Positions 23,401 to 34,170 of a stretch of DNA of 64,000 bases are shown here, piece by piece (positions within the stretch are counted from its first letter, which is position 1; each line of letters starts with the position of its first letter). The DNA is from Adiantum capillus-veneris (Eukaryota; Streptophyta; Polypodiopsida; Polypodiales; Pteridaceae). The notes beneath the pieces were generated by a model. That model made no database searches, was not told where the DNA came from, and saw nothing but the letters and a program-made list of their open reading frames with translations. The stretch is from the NCBI GenBank assembly GCA_014529385.2, contig CM043960.1, positions 79,018,832-79,082,831 on the forward strand, in the 5' to 3' direction. The translations under genes were made by a program, and so were the position numbers.

Positions 23401-23680
23401 AGTAAAGACCCTACCATTGCCACCACCAAAAAGTATTCCCAATGCTTTTACCTTGTTCTTTGATGGAGCTTTTCGACGAGCCATAGGGAAAGCAGGGGGA
23501 GGGCTAGTGTTGCTCAACCCAAGTGGAGAGGTGGTCATGAAAGAGAAGGTCAATCTACCAGGTTCAACTAGCAACAATGAAGCAGAATACGACACACTAC
23601 TTCATGGTTTGAAGATGTGCATTGGCCAAGGGATAAAACGTCTCATGGTAAACGGAGATGCACCTCTCATTGTTAAATAG
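20381..23680 (+). pseudogene. E2 gag (N-truncated)-protease-RT-RNase H-archaeal RNase H
   Basis: One frame of 1099 codons joins about 12 codons of LTR sequence to gag at SANPGDGAEFL, and no ATG lies near the start. In order it holds a zinc knuckle CWNCGESGHGMYNC (about 20780-20820), protease VDGGAQICI (21416), RT box FIDDF (22580-22594), a gypsy RNase H with lost Asp residues (VSSSVGRE; LTAENLF), and an archaeal-type RNase H from FFDGAF (23458). It shows that gag and pol are a single frame in this family. It ends at a TAG (23678) where E1 codes Gln, inside the second RNase H, so the last catalytic Asp is lost. Confidence 0.9.
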
Positions 23681-25323
23681 ATTTTAGGCATTTGGGCATG
23701 CAAGAATGAAAGCTTAAGGACAAAAGTTCATGCCATTCGTAAGATGTTCAATCAGTTTGAAGAAGTGCAACTATAGCATATTCCAAGGAAACAAAATGAA
23801 GATGCCGATTTACTTGCACAACAAGCAGTTACATGTGTTGAGGAGAAGTGCAGGTCATCATGGTGGCAGCAGCTGTCAAGCAACCGAGATACCAGGGATT
23901 GGAGTCATTGGATCCCATTATTGGCTACATTTTGGAGGGTGAGTTTCCACAAGACTTCACGAAGGCTCAGAAGAGGAGACTCATGAAGAAGGCAAGTTTC
24001 TATCTCTTCCTAGAAGGCTCCCTCTATCAAAAAGGGAAGGATCAAGTGTGCAGAAGAGTACCAACTATCGAGGAAATTCCAGCCATTCTAAAAGGTTTGC
24101 ATGAAGATGCATGTGGTGGTCATTTTGCCCAAGAATCAACTGTGAAGAAGATTTTGCTTGCGGGGTATGTTTGGCCAAGCTTGCATGTGGACGTTCAACA
24201 TTGGTGTAAAAGCTGTCACAATTGTCAGATAAATGGAAATAGAAGGTTGGTGCATGGCCCGAGGCAAATAGTTCTTGCAAATGGACCCTTTGAAAAGTGG
24301 GGCATTGATGCTATGGGTCCTCTGCCTAGGACAAAAAATGGTAAACTCTACATTCTAGTGGCTGTAGACTATATGACTAGGTGGGTGGAAGCTCAAAGTG
24401 TGGCAAGAGTGAATGAGAGGACAGTTAGCAAGTTTGTGTACAATCACATTTGTTGCAGATTTGGCACACCTTTGGAGATTGTTTCTGATAATGGTCCAGG
24501 GTTTAGGAAGGGCTTGCTCACAGAATTTTGTGAAGAGCTTCACATTCTACATCGTCATAGCACACCATACTACCCACAGTCAAATGGTTTGGTGGAGAAG
24601 GCTAATGGTGTCATTGCAAGAATCATTAGAAAGATGGTACAAAACAAGACAAAATTATGGGATGACTTCTTGGATGGTTCCTTGTGGGCATATCGAACCA
24701 CATATAGGGAAGCCACGGAGTTCACACCATTTCACTTGGTCTATGGTCAAGAGGCTTTGCAGCCTATCGAGCTCAACATTCCAACAATGCGACTTCATGG
24801 CAAAGGAGCACAAGATGATCAAGAGGTATGGATGGATCGACTTCTTACGTTAGTGGAGCTTGAGTGGAAAAGAGAAGCAGCATATGAGTGCTACAAGAGG
24901 AAAGCCACACAAGCGAAAGAAACGCACGACAAGAAACTGAAGGACAAAGGCATCAAGGAAGGAGAGCTCGTGCTAAGGTATGACAATCGACTTGACAATT
25001 GTTTTGATGCCAAGTTTGAAACTAGATGGCAAGGGCCATACATAGTCAAGAAGGCTTTCAATTCTAGTTACTATCAGCTTATGGACTTGAATGGTAAAGA
25101 GCACTCCAGGAAGGTAAACGGGTATCGCTTGAAGCCCTATTTGGTTTGCCTTCTACCAAAGGATCTACCAAAGATCTGTCCAAAGGCCGTTGTCTCATGC
25201 AAGTATTATTACATGAAGCATGAGTGTAACTCCAGCCAAAATTCTGAGGGGCCAAACAATGAAGATCTCGTCAAGGACTCTGAAGCACTCTCTTTGGAAA
25301 AGATGCTCTTTGATGGTACATGA
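23681..25323 (+). pseudogene. E2 end of archaeal RNase H and integrase
   Basis: After the TAG at 23678 the frame resumes, meets a second TAG at 23775-23777 (E1 has Tyr) and shifts by a 1-nt loss near 23842. Integrase then reads openly from 23848. It has the HHCC region (about 24100-24230), DDE residues at 24307 (IDAMG), 24486 (SDNGPG) and 24595 (LVEKANG), and a C-terminal RWQGPYIV module (about 25025). The integrase itself looks complete. Upstream lesions uncouple it from gag-pol. Confidence 0.88.
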
Positions 25324-25337
25324 ATATACCATCATCC

Positions 25338-25351
25338 TGGGGGAGGGCTAA
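25338..25351 (+). other. E2 polypurine tract
   Basis: TGGGGGAGGGCTAA lies directly before the TGATAGCC start of the 3' LTR, identical to that of E1. Confidence 0.88.
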
Positions 25352-26411
25352 TGATAGCCGTCTTTCGGCTCTCCATAATTGCCATAGTAAGTTACTCCAC
25401 CCTACCAAATTCACCCAAACGCTATGGCTATCCCTACCATTTCACTGTACATAGGCGTGTGTGAGTTAGGGGGCTTTTCCCATATCTTCTTAAAAACCCT
25501 CAGCTAGCTAGTCACTGGGATAGTTGAGTCAAAAAAATAAAAATAATAAAAAAATAAAAGTATATTATGGCCTCTTTGTGTGTAAATATTTCATTGTATA
25601 TATGGCCTAAATATAGGGATTTGTTATTATTATTTTGGTATTTTATTTAAATATTTCTACTTAGGTGTGTGTTTTATTAAACCTATGTACACCTTCTTTC
25701 ATCCTCTTACACCATAATTATATTTTTTGCCAATATGTACATACTCTAATCTCATATTTTTCCTTTATACAAATCACTCCCACATTTTCACCCTCACCCT
25801 CGTGAAAACAAAAAATTGATTTCTACTCATTGGTTACGTTTATTATATTATTTACTTGCATACCTTTTCCTCTTTCACCCAAAATAATTCAAGGAGGGAC
25901 CATATCATATGATTCCAATATCTTTCCATATCCATAACTCCTCCATATTTTTATTATTATTTTTACTCATTATTATAACACCATGTGCTCATTGAGCTAA
26001 AATCCATGAATAGTCCATACACTAGTCCCACCATGTATATATTTCTTTATTCACCAATAATCCTCCTCCATGCATGGGTCAAGGGCAACTTGGATGCTTT
26101 GTATTATAATATGACAAAGGAGGGGCTCACTCTTGTATGCATTGTACAAATTCAACAAAGGAGGGGGCCACTAAAAGACTTTTGCAGGCATAAAAAACAG
26201 GTCTTTTGGTGGGATTTTTAATATCCATCTCCACTCCGAATTTGGAGCGGTGGTCAAATGAGAAAATGTAGCCCACGCTCTGAATAATCCCCTCAAATGT
26301 TTTCATGATTTTTGGAGCTACCAACGGTGAGCTATGATTTTTTGAGTGGACCCCAATCTGCCCACTTTTCTCACAAATAGCCCATAGTCTTCTCTCACCT
26401 CTTTCCACACT

Positions 26412-26471
<60 letters not shown>

Positions 26472-28085
26472 CCAACACACACATTCCTCTCAATCCCTCA
26501 CTCAAACCTGCACCTTCAATGGTTTCTCTCACCTTCTTCACCATTAACCTCCCCACTTACTCCTATAGCTCTCATATGAGCTCTCCATGTACATACACCA
26601 TCTCTATGCCTCTCTCTATTATCTCCAAAGTACAATTCCATCTTAACCCTTATATATATACATAAATTCAGCATGTGTACCATGCTTAACCTCTGCAAAT
26701 CAAGAGATCTCATCAACGGAATTACCATTTTCATCACGATAATCAACCTTGGCGGCGGTGGCGTAAAGAAGGGAAGACGAAGAAGAAGATCGATAGCCAT
26801 TTTGAGAACCTACACAAGTAAGTTCAAAACTTCTTCAAGATTCACCATCACAAGGATTTGCTCACTTCATTCAACCATCTTACTTCAACCAACCACCTCA
26901 TTCTACCCATTGTAAATGTAACATTAACTTTCTAGTGATTACTAACACTAACCACTAACATACTAACACAAAATAGCATTGACCTAACCATAAAAGACAC
27001 CTCATCTCAAGACATGTACAAAGTAACTCTCTCTCTCTCTCTCCCTCTCTCTCTCTCCTTTTCCTTAAAACTCTACTTTCACCTTATTCACCATCAATAA
27101 TGCTCTCTTTTGAGCCCACACCCATGACTCAAGCAGACAAAGAAGGCCCGCAATGTTTTGATATTCAAAAAAATCATAATCCTGATTTGTTAGCTTGTAA
27201 ATTAGGATTTCCAATAATCTTTATGAGGGGTCTCCAACCTATAAATAGGCCCCTCTCCTTCTTGTAAAACAACCTCCAACATCTCACATAGCACCCCAAC
27301 ACTCTATGCGTGAGGAGAGACTTAGGTGTAGCAACCACTTGTGAGCTTCTCTCTTGGTGTGAGAGAATCCTTCAAGCTACACATTGCAAGTGAGAGAGCG
27401 TGAGTTCCACAAATCTCAAAACCACTATTGTATATGCTCCTTCATCATCAATAAATTGAGGTTTGGTGCATCAAAGGCGTGATTCGACGTTCAAATCTTC
27501 ATCCTTCCATTTGTGCAATACGGTTTGGTGAATTCAAGGTGACTTGTGTATTTGAGTTTCTATCGGTTGATCTTGATTTTAGAAAGTGTTTTAGTGTGTT
27601 TTTCCATTGCCAGTTTTGTGTCCATTGTAAGAGGGTATTGTGGTGAGAGGTCTCCCACACCCTAAGACAGTGTGTGTGTGTTTTGGCAATGTTTAGCAAT
27701 CACTAAGCATTGAGTGAGTTTACACAAGTTCTACGATAGCATCATAACGAACCATCTCCATTTGCAAGTCACAAATAAGGTATTACGCAAGATCCTTTTC
27801 TCTCTCTCTTCCCTTTGCTCTAGCTCTCTCTGGTCCAGTTTGTGTGTGTCTTGGTGTGAGGTTGTTTGTGTGTGTTGTGTGGTGCATCTTCTTGGTTGTG
27901 CCAAAATCTCTCTTGCGTCCTAGTTCGCATACCATAACTAGGTGCTGCCCCTATCTTGTTTGGGTTTGGCTGTGGGTTTGTTGCTGTGTTGTGCTTGTGG
28001 TTGCCCCAGCCCCAATTGAGCAGCACGGGAGCCTTGAGGGGTGTTTAGAGGTCGCCTCTCTTGTTGCCCGCCCCGGACCGCCTGA
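25352..28085 (+). repeat. E2 3' LTR
   Basis: This full-length LTR of 2.73 kb starts TGATAGCC and ends GACCGCCTGA, where the expected CA end is mutated. It carries a TATA box at 27240-27248, a CA microsatellite at 26414-26467 absent from the 5' copy, and the CCTAGTT/AACTAGG hairpin at 27919-27942. Confidence 0.9.
26414..26467. repeat. (CA)n microsatellite in E2 3' LTR
   Basis: The run is expanded relative to the 5' LTR, where the same place reads only CTACACACACACATTC. It therefore arose after insertion. Confidence 0.95.
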
Positions 28086-28474
28086 GTATCATAGACTTTG
28101 TCGAGGTCCAGCTGCATCAAGAGGCACTCTTGCTTAGAGAAGGATGCATACTCTAGTCCTACCATTGCTGCCAAGATATTTTCATATATAGATCTCCCTT
28201 TGGTAAACCCGTGTTGATGGTGAGAGATGATCCTACTCAGGAAGGGGGCAAGTCTGAGAGCTATCGCCTTGGCAATAATTTTGTATGCTACTGAAATCAT
28301 CGTAATGGAATGCCAATGTTTAAGTTGATAGCAACAGATCTGTTTGGGGATGGGCTTGATACGCCCTCTCTTAACACTTGCATCCAATGCCTCTTCGAAA
28401 ACACCTTGAATGGCCACCCGTACGAATGGGCCCTTGAGATCATCCCAAAATTCCCTGAAAATTCATTTGTCAGT
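28086..28474 (-). pseudogene. LINE reverse transcriptase, 5' half of split gene
   Basis: The minus-strand frame shows PKQICCYQLKHWHSITM, AYKIIAKAIALRLAPFLS, HQHGFTKGRSIYENIL and MQLDLDKVYD, the first RT blocks of a plant LINE. It continues as RLEWSY at 17754. Its upstream edge near 28474 passes abruptly into E4 gag, so the LINE is truncated there or E4 was broken by it. Confidence 0.85.
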
Positions 28475-28793
28475 AGTTTCTCTCATACCCATCTTTAATT
28501 CCCCTAACATGTTCCCTAATTTCTGGAGCAACAACTAGCTCAAAGCTTTGAATCATCTCACCTTCAGACACATGATGTAGCTCCATCTCCTTCACATACT
28601 CACACAGATACTTGGTTTCATCTTTTCCATTGAGCTGATCCATTCTATTGATGACTGCTTGTATGGATTTGGTTGCTGAAATATCCCTTCTTTCAGTGGC
28701 ATGTTGTTGTTGCATGAACATTGCAAATGCTTGGAACATTTTCATTGTTGTTGGGTCAAAATGCATACCCTGTTGCTCAACATGATCACTCAT
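28474..28793 (-). pseudogene. E4 gag N-terminus
   Basis: The ATG at 28793 starts MSDHVEQQGMHFDPTTM and AFAMFMQQQHATE. It runs through VKEMELHHVSEGEMIQSF to IREHVRGIKDG, matching E5 gag without E5's frameshift (E5 lacks one base where E4 reads CEYVKEM). It stops at the LINE junction after about 100 residues. Confidence 0.82.
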
Positions 28794-28819
28794 GGTTACC
28801 CAAAAACTCTCACCCTAGC

Positions 28820-28837
28820 AGATTCGCGGGCTCACCA
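28820..28837 (-). other. E4 primer-binding site
   Basis: The minus strand reads TTTTTGGTGAGCCCGCGAAT after the CTTGACA end of the LTR. E5 has TTTTTGGTGAGCCCGACG at the same place. Confidence 0.65.
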
Positions 28838-29119
28838 AAAATATGTCAAGAAATTTGTGGTCTTGCTAGGAAAGCATTGGGCTTTTGGCTGTGAGATTTT
28901 GTGAGAGAAATCTAAAAACTATATGAAGGAGTTAAACCATAGATGCCATGAAGTCTAGGGTTTGGAAAGAAGTGCAATCAAAGAAGCCCCACTCTTTCTC
29001 CCTTGCACTCACACATTCAAAGAAAGAACATAGAAGAGAATATCAAAACAACACAAAGATGAAAAATGAAGGCTATGGTCATATCGTATCATGGGTAATA
29101 TGAAAGGGTCAATAAATGA

Positions 29120-29288
29120 GTTAATGGCGTTCAATTTTTGCCGACCAAACAGTCTCCAAATTGTAGACTATTTGCCGACCAAACAATCTACAAATTGTTC
29201 TTTGGAATTGTAGTTTTATGCTTATCATAATATATATGTTTTGTCTAGTGATTGGGATTAATTGTGTGTACAAATCCTCTTGGTTCAT
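29120..29288 (-). pseudogene. Small ORF B of E4, broken
   Basis: It starts at an ATGA overlap with the end of ORF A and reads MNQEDLYTQLIPITRQN, SIKLQFQRTICRLFG. A local duplication of about 30 bp (TTTGGTCGGCAAA twice, 29133-29192) then destroys the frame. PFILPMIRYDH can still be read beyond it. Confidence 0.6.
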
Positions 29289-29503
29289 AGCAAAATAACT
29301 ACACTTACATAAAAATAAAAGTTATAGTCTGTAAGAGGTAGTATGATGGGATCCAGTGAAGGAAGTATTTCATTGAGCCTTTCTGGGCCAAAGAGAAACA
29401 CTATACGTTGTTGAAAGTGTATTTTACGGCTAATCCATACATTAATTCTAATAGATCCCATAGAGTGGAAGCGATAGAAATTCTCATCATGTGGATTATT
29501 CAT
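29285..29503 (-). CDS. Small ORF A of E4 (72 aa, unknown function)
   Basis: The ATG at 29503 opens a 72-codon frame with SIRINVWISRKIHFQQRIVF, LFGPERLNEIL, DPIILPLTDY and the end VVILL. It is the closest relative of ORF A in E5 and lies at the same place in the LTR, between the TATA box and the primer site. Open reading and start codon are kept, while B just downstream is broken. Confidence 0.6.
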   Translation of the reverse strand: MNNPHDENFYRFHSMGSIRINVWISRKIHFQQRIVFLFGPERLNEILPSLDPIILPLTDYNFYFYVSVVILL

Positions 29504-30899
29504 CTAGGATAACTCTAGTATGTAGATATGAGAGAAGAGAAGAGAAGAGAAGAGAATTTTCCTCCCAAGCCCTATTCTTGCCCGTAGGCAATAAGTATAC
29601 TGCGGAGAGAGATGTACCTGTAGCAAGGAGAACCTATAATTTATAGAGAGAATGAATTTCTAAGAGTGAGAGAAGTAGGTTTGGTTAGAGAAGGGAGATG
29701 AAATTAGAGATATATATTGGATTAGAAATGTATGATGGATTAGAAATGAAAAAGAAAACAACAAGAAATCAACAAAGTATCAATGTAGAACACATCTTAC
29801 TTCACAAACCCTTAGACACCATTTTTTGGTGGAGAGAGAAGAAGAGGGAAGACTTCCACGTTGAATGATTCACCAAGTTCAAGACCTTCTTTGATTAGAG
29901 TTGATCTTCCAAGGATAGCTTATTCTTAAGAATGGCTAGTCTTCCTCTAGGAGAAAGTGTAGGCTTAGGCTTATGTTAATGGCTAAGTACAACTAGGCAT
30001 TACTACTCTCACTCCCTCATGAATTCCTCTCATCAATGTCTTGAATGCTTCGATGGTTTTCAACGAAGAAGAGGTCCCCTTTTATAGGTGAAGAGAACCC
30101 CAAAGGGTTTACACAAGAAGAGAAGATCCAGTGTGAACAGAAACTAGAAAAGCTGGAAATGAGTTGTCCCTGCATGATGTGGGCAGACTGGGGTCCAATA
30201 TTTTGATCATATCTCCTCAACCGTGGCTTCCAATAAAAAAGTATAAATATGGGCAAAAAATTCAGCTGATGAGCTACGACTCTCATTTTATCTACTTTTT
30301 CCAATTCAGATTGGAACATTGTGTAAAAAATCATCACAATAAAGTACAATTTTGGTAGAAAAAGTCTTCTTGTGGTCCCCTTAGCTTAGACTTTTATTTG
30401 ATTCCAATAGACACCTCATGCCAGATGAAAGCATGACTTGCTCCTTGACAAAGTTTTGTAATCATGCATTAAAATAGGGGTATCTTTGAGAATCATGGAA
30501 GCTAGTGTCCCACTAGCATTTGATTTCTTCCTAGTAGCTATTTAAAAGAAATATAAGAAAAATATGAAAAATACATAGAATATATATATATATTGGAAGT
30601 TACCCTAGATATAGGATCTAGCTAGGGCATGAGATGATAATGAGATAGTAAAAATAAATAACCAATTATTTTTGCCCCAAGTTAAAGAGGCGGAGCTATT
30701 GATGCTTTTCCTATAGTATTTTCTGACGGTACAGTAAGAATAGGTTACCCTTGAGATAAATAATAGAATGAGATAGAAATCTTATTATTATACTTAGATA
30801 TACATATGTACATTATAAGAAATATAATTATGTATCTAAAAAGTTGCAAGATAGATATTGTATCATGCATTCCCACTATGTACGTATCACACCATGACA

Positions 30900-31675
30900 A
30901 CACTCAGACACTCATCCATGCACATGCCGAATGCTTTCTCCAAGTCATGCAAAAAAAGATTCTCCTCCCCAACCACTATCACTAATGAAATGAGACTGAC
31001 TTCTACTTCTAGGATAGCCTCATATAGCAGTGGTGCATCCTATTGGGTCTCACTATTGTCAGCCACAACGATGGCTTTTTCAACCACTTCCTCGAGTCCG
31101 CTAGGGTACTTGAGCTAAAGTGCGTGGCCTTCCACTACATGGTTCAAGGAGACACCCTCCTAATCCTAAGCATTCTTGATGATGGACCCAACTTGTAGGT
31201 GTGGAAGGTGTACCTCCTCCAAATCAGGTTCCTCACTGCTGACAAGAAAGATAAATGTAGCCGGCCAAGAAAGGTACTCCACCCCCAATTTGCAGTTCTT
31301 CAGCACTGGCACCCCTGGGGCCTGCTAGTCCAAGAAATGTCCTGCATCGGCGGCAATTTCTTGGAATCGTCTCAATCGCTTGGAGAATGTGCGTTCACCT
31401 TTGTGGATGTAGCACAAGAGATCTCAAGGCACCTAGATCCTTGCATGTGAGGGGATAGATACGACATACTTTATGATGTTCTCTTCCGTGAACACTGAAA
31501 TCTCAGCAAATGTATCCATGTGGAGGTCAACTATGGCGTCAAGGTTGGGGAGACGAGTGAAGGAGGTCTAAAGATCAAACTTCCCCTTGTAATTGGGTCC
31601 TTCAGGAAGAGGTTGAAGTGTGACACTCAAAAGGCTGGATGTGGGTGCAGATGCAGAGAATGTGGAGGCATCCAT
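30900..31675 (-). pseudogene. Decayed reading frame of unknown gene
   Basis: From ATG 31675 the minus strand keeps one phase for 258 codons to the E4 junction. It is broken by eight stops (seven TAG, one TGA, no TAA) and no indel that I can see. Protein-like stretches include LPEGPNYKGKFDL, NLDAIVDLHMDTFAEISVF, SKRLRRFQEIAADAGHF and VVEKAIVVADNS. I do not recognise the family. By chance about 12 stops would be expected, so the coding case is suggestive only. Confidence 0.35.
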
Positions 31676-32295
31676 ATCTAGTCTAAGGTGTAGATATAAA
31701 GTGGAAGAGCTCAAGGGTTGTGAAAGTGAAAATCTTGAATGAGTTATCCAGGCCCCCCTTTTGTAATGGTTCTGTTTTGAAAGAAGGCCCTTTTTCCATA
31801 TATATAAAAAGTTTTAAAAAAGGCACTTTTATAAAAAATGGACATTCATCTTATTGTGGCACGTAAATTTTAATGTTTACTATAAATGGCACCGAATTAA
31901 GTTGTACACAAGAGCTCTATTGTGGAATGAAAAATCATATTCAAAGTCTAAAATTTATTGAAGCAAAGAATTAATTACAGAGGGTATTGTTTTCAATAAT
32001 GCAAGAGTTACAAAGCTATGCTGGCATAGTTCCATCCATGACCTAGTCCTCTTGAACCTTCATTTTGTCTTACATTTTCTTTTGAATCTGCAAACATTCT
32101 CAACAATAAGAAGGAAAAAATGATGGAGTGAAATTTTGGTGGAAGGATTCTCACCTTGTGACCTTATAGACGAAATTGAGCTTGTTGGAGGTCCTCAAAA
32201 CCCATAGTGGCCAAATGTTCTTACACATGTAATGGAAATTGATAATTGTTTATTTCTTGCAGCTATTAAGTGGTAAAACCTAAGGCTACACGAGG
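31676..32295. other. Spacer, no gene seen
   Basis: This AT-rich sequence shows no recognisable coding or repeat signal. Confidence 0.4.
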
Positions 32296-32700
32296 ATATC
32301 ACATTTGATGTACATTTATAATTCAAGTTTTCATTATGAGCTATGGCCATTTATGCCCGGCCAGCCAACGTGTATTCATTTTTTAGCATTGAAGAATCTA
32401 TAAATAAATACGTGCAAGAGGGAAATGCACACTCTTACACATGGGAAGATTGCACCCAATGTTTGTGTCTTTCTTCTCTCCTCTCCTCTCTTCTCTCTTG
32501 CCGTGCCGATGTAGCACTCCATTGTAGGAGGTACACCTGCACGTGCTCTCTTGCTCTACCTCTCTTTCTATCTCTCTCTGTTCATGGAGAGCTTCAATTG
32601 TGTGCTACGGGATTCATCAGGTATGCAGTTTAGTCGGTTTTATGGCTTCCAACATGTATTTTTTGCTATTCTGCAGGGTCTTCCACGCCTCTATTTGTAG
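32296..32700 (+). repeat. Isolated diverged copy of the array unit
   Basis: It has TGTACATTTATAATTCAAGT, GCCATTTATG, a CTATAAATAAATACGTG box, GCACACTCTTACAC, GTGCCGATGTAGCACTCC, and the short GT...AG segment (32621-32676) ending TTCTGCAG. The order of blocks is as in 13264-15656, although the sequence differs more. Confidence 0.7.
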
Positions 32701-34166
32701 CAAGTCCAATGCTTTTTCACTTGGAAAACTTCCAAAGCATCATTGGGCATCCTCACTATAATGTCAAAGCTTGCAATAGTGCCATCTACACAATATTGTA
32801 AGAGAGTCCACACTCTAAGCTTGTACATCCAACTATCATAGTGAAATTGTATGTACAAGGAGGTGCATCCCAATATCTAATACTCCAACCTTACAATGGT
32901 ACCTATTGTCTATAGTCCCCTTGTCCTTGCGATTCTTGAATCCAAGGAGCTTTCCTTTCTAATGATAATCCAAGTATGTACAATTTTGAACACAGTGAGG
33001 GCCAATAGCACATGGTTGCATGTACATCCAAGCACCTGATGAACTCTTGTGGCACCCACTTACCATGTAAATCACTTCTGTTGTGGCATGCAAGTGTTGT
33101 GACCTCATCCTTTGGCCGCCTTTGCAGAGTAGAGCTCGCCATACGTAACGAATGAAAATTAGGAGGAGGAGGAGGACCTTGTTTGTTGCTACAATGCAGG
33201 TGGGATAAAGGGAATGAGATTGCTTGGTATGCCAATGGGAGGTGGTAGTGACAGAGGAGGGGAGAAGCGTGGTGGCAATGGAGATAGGAGAATATGGATG
33301 ACCCTTGCTTGGTGTGGCAATGGGAGGTGGGAGGGGAGAAGAGAAGAGCTTACTTGTTGGAGCATTGCAGATGGTAGTAGAGAGAGTATTGGAGTAGAGG
33401 GTGAGTGTGATGGTTTCAACCAAGGAGGATTTGAAAAAGAGGTTCTAGAGAGAGAAAAACACTTTTTAGGTATGAAATAGTTTTGGGGGGAGGGGGGGGA
33501 GGGCTATGGATAGAAGAAAATGATGTTTCAAACGTTTTTGAATTTTTTTTTTAATTTAGGGCTTTTTTTAATGCATGTTTTGACTTTTGGAGGTCAAATT
33601 TTTTTTTAATCATAAAATAGGTTTTGTGGGGTTTTAAGAAGATAAGATTTGATTTTGAAATTTTTAAAAATTGAAAATTTTTGGTTTTTTCAAAACCGGG
33701 TTAAAAAGGAGGGAAACTTGGAGGTTCCAAGTGTCCCCCTCTCCCCCGCCCCCTGAGGAGTCCACTATGTTAAAATTGTATATAGCACCTGAGAACAAGA
33801 GGTATTTAAATAATCCCTTACCTGTATATTTTCAAGTATAATATGTACCCTTTATGTATGCATTTTTGTATACAAAAACTAGCCCTTATGTATGAAAATT
33901 TTCACTTTCTCAATTGAAAAACCCTTTATGTAAGTATATTTTTCTGTAAATGTACCTAATTATAAATCCCTTAATTTGTTTGCCCGTGCTATTTTACATA
34001 TTTCCTAATGGACCCCCCCCCCCACATACACACACACACACACACACCTTCTCACTAGGTAAGAGGCCATTAAGAAGCGTAAGCCTACCTTGTCCCCCTA
34101 CATTTTTGAGGGTATAGAGTGTGTCCACCACCCTCTTCTCATTGGTTGGACTCTAATTAACCTTAA
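32701..34166. other. Low-complexity spacer
   Basis: Contains a GGN-rich stretch with an imperfect duplication of TTGCTTGGTNTGNCAATGGG (33221-33340), G and C runs (33482-33500, 34013-34023) and a CA run (34025-34048). Open frames here are side effects of the biased composition. No gene is supported. Confidence 0.45.
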
Positions 34167-34170
34167 TTAA

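Larger units (their letters stand above)
17755..28085 (+). mobile_element. E2: Tat-type gypsy element inserted in a LINE
   Basis: The element runs from TGATAGCC at 17755 to the GGACCGCCTGA end at 28085. Its two long LTRs differ only at scattered sites and at a CA-run expansion, so it is much younger than the LINE. The flanks, CTAT (17751-17754) and GTAT (28086-28089), look like an imperfect target duplication. A deletion has removed the end of the 5' LTR, the primer site, the leader with any small ORFs, and the first part of gag. Without a primer site it cannot replicate as it stands. Confidence 0.92.
28474..30899 (-). mobile_element. E4: truncated gypsy element of the E5 family
   Basis: Minus-strand order is LTR (30899-28844), primer site, gag start (28793) and truncation at 28474 against LINE sequence. 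The gag and LTR match E5 (48747-59171) with clear divergence. The pol region and second LTR are not in the window. The LTR start TGTCATGG at 30899 abuts the decayed frame at 30900-31675. Confidence 0.82.
28844..30899 (-). repeat. E4 5' LTR
   Basis: It starts TGTCATGG at 30899 and ends TTGACA at 28844. U3 similarity to E5 is visible in stretches such as TATCTTGCAACTTTTT and AGTATCAATAG. A TATA box CCTATAAAAGG lies near 30080-30092. A small hairpin TTGCC-CGTA-GGCAA-type lies at 29578-29591, and small ORF A at 29285-29503. Confidence 0.8.

Noticed and set aside
30900-31675. Reassigned TAG codon (TAG read as Gln)
   Set aside because: Other frames in the window end normally at TAG, and stops elsewhere replace Arg, Trp and Tyr codons, so decay is the simpler reading.
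33189-33480. Gly- or Ser/Pro-rich frames
   Set aside because: They come from GGN-biased low-complexity DNA and overlap on both strands.
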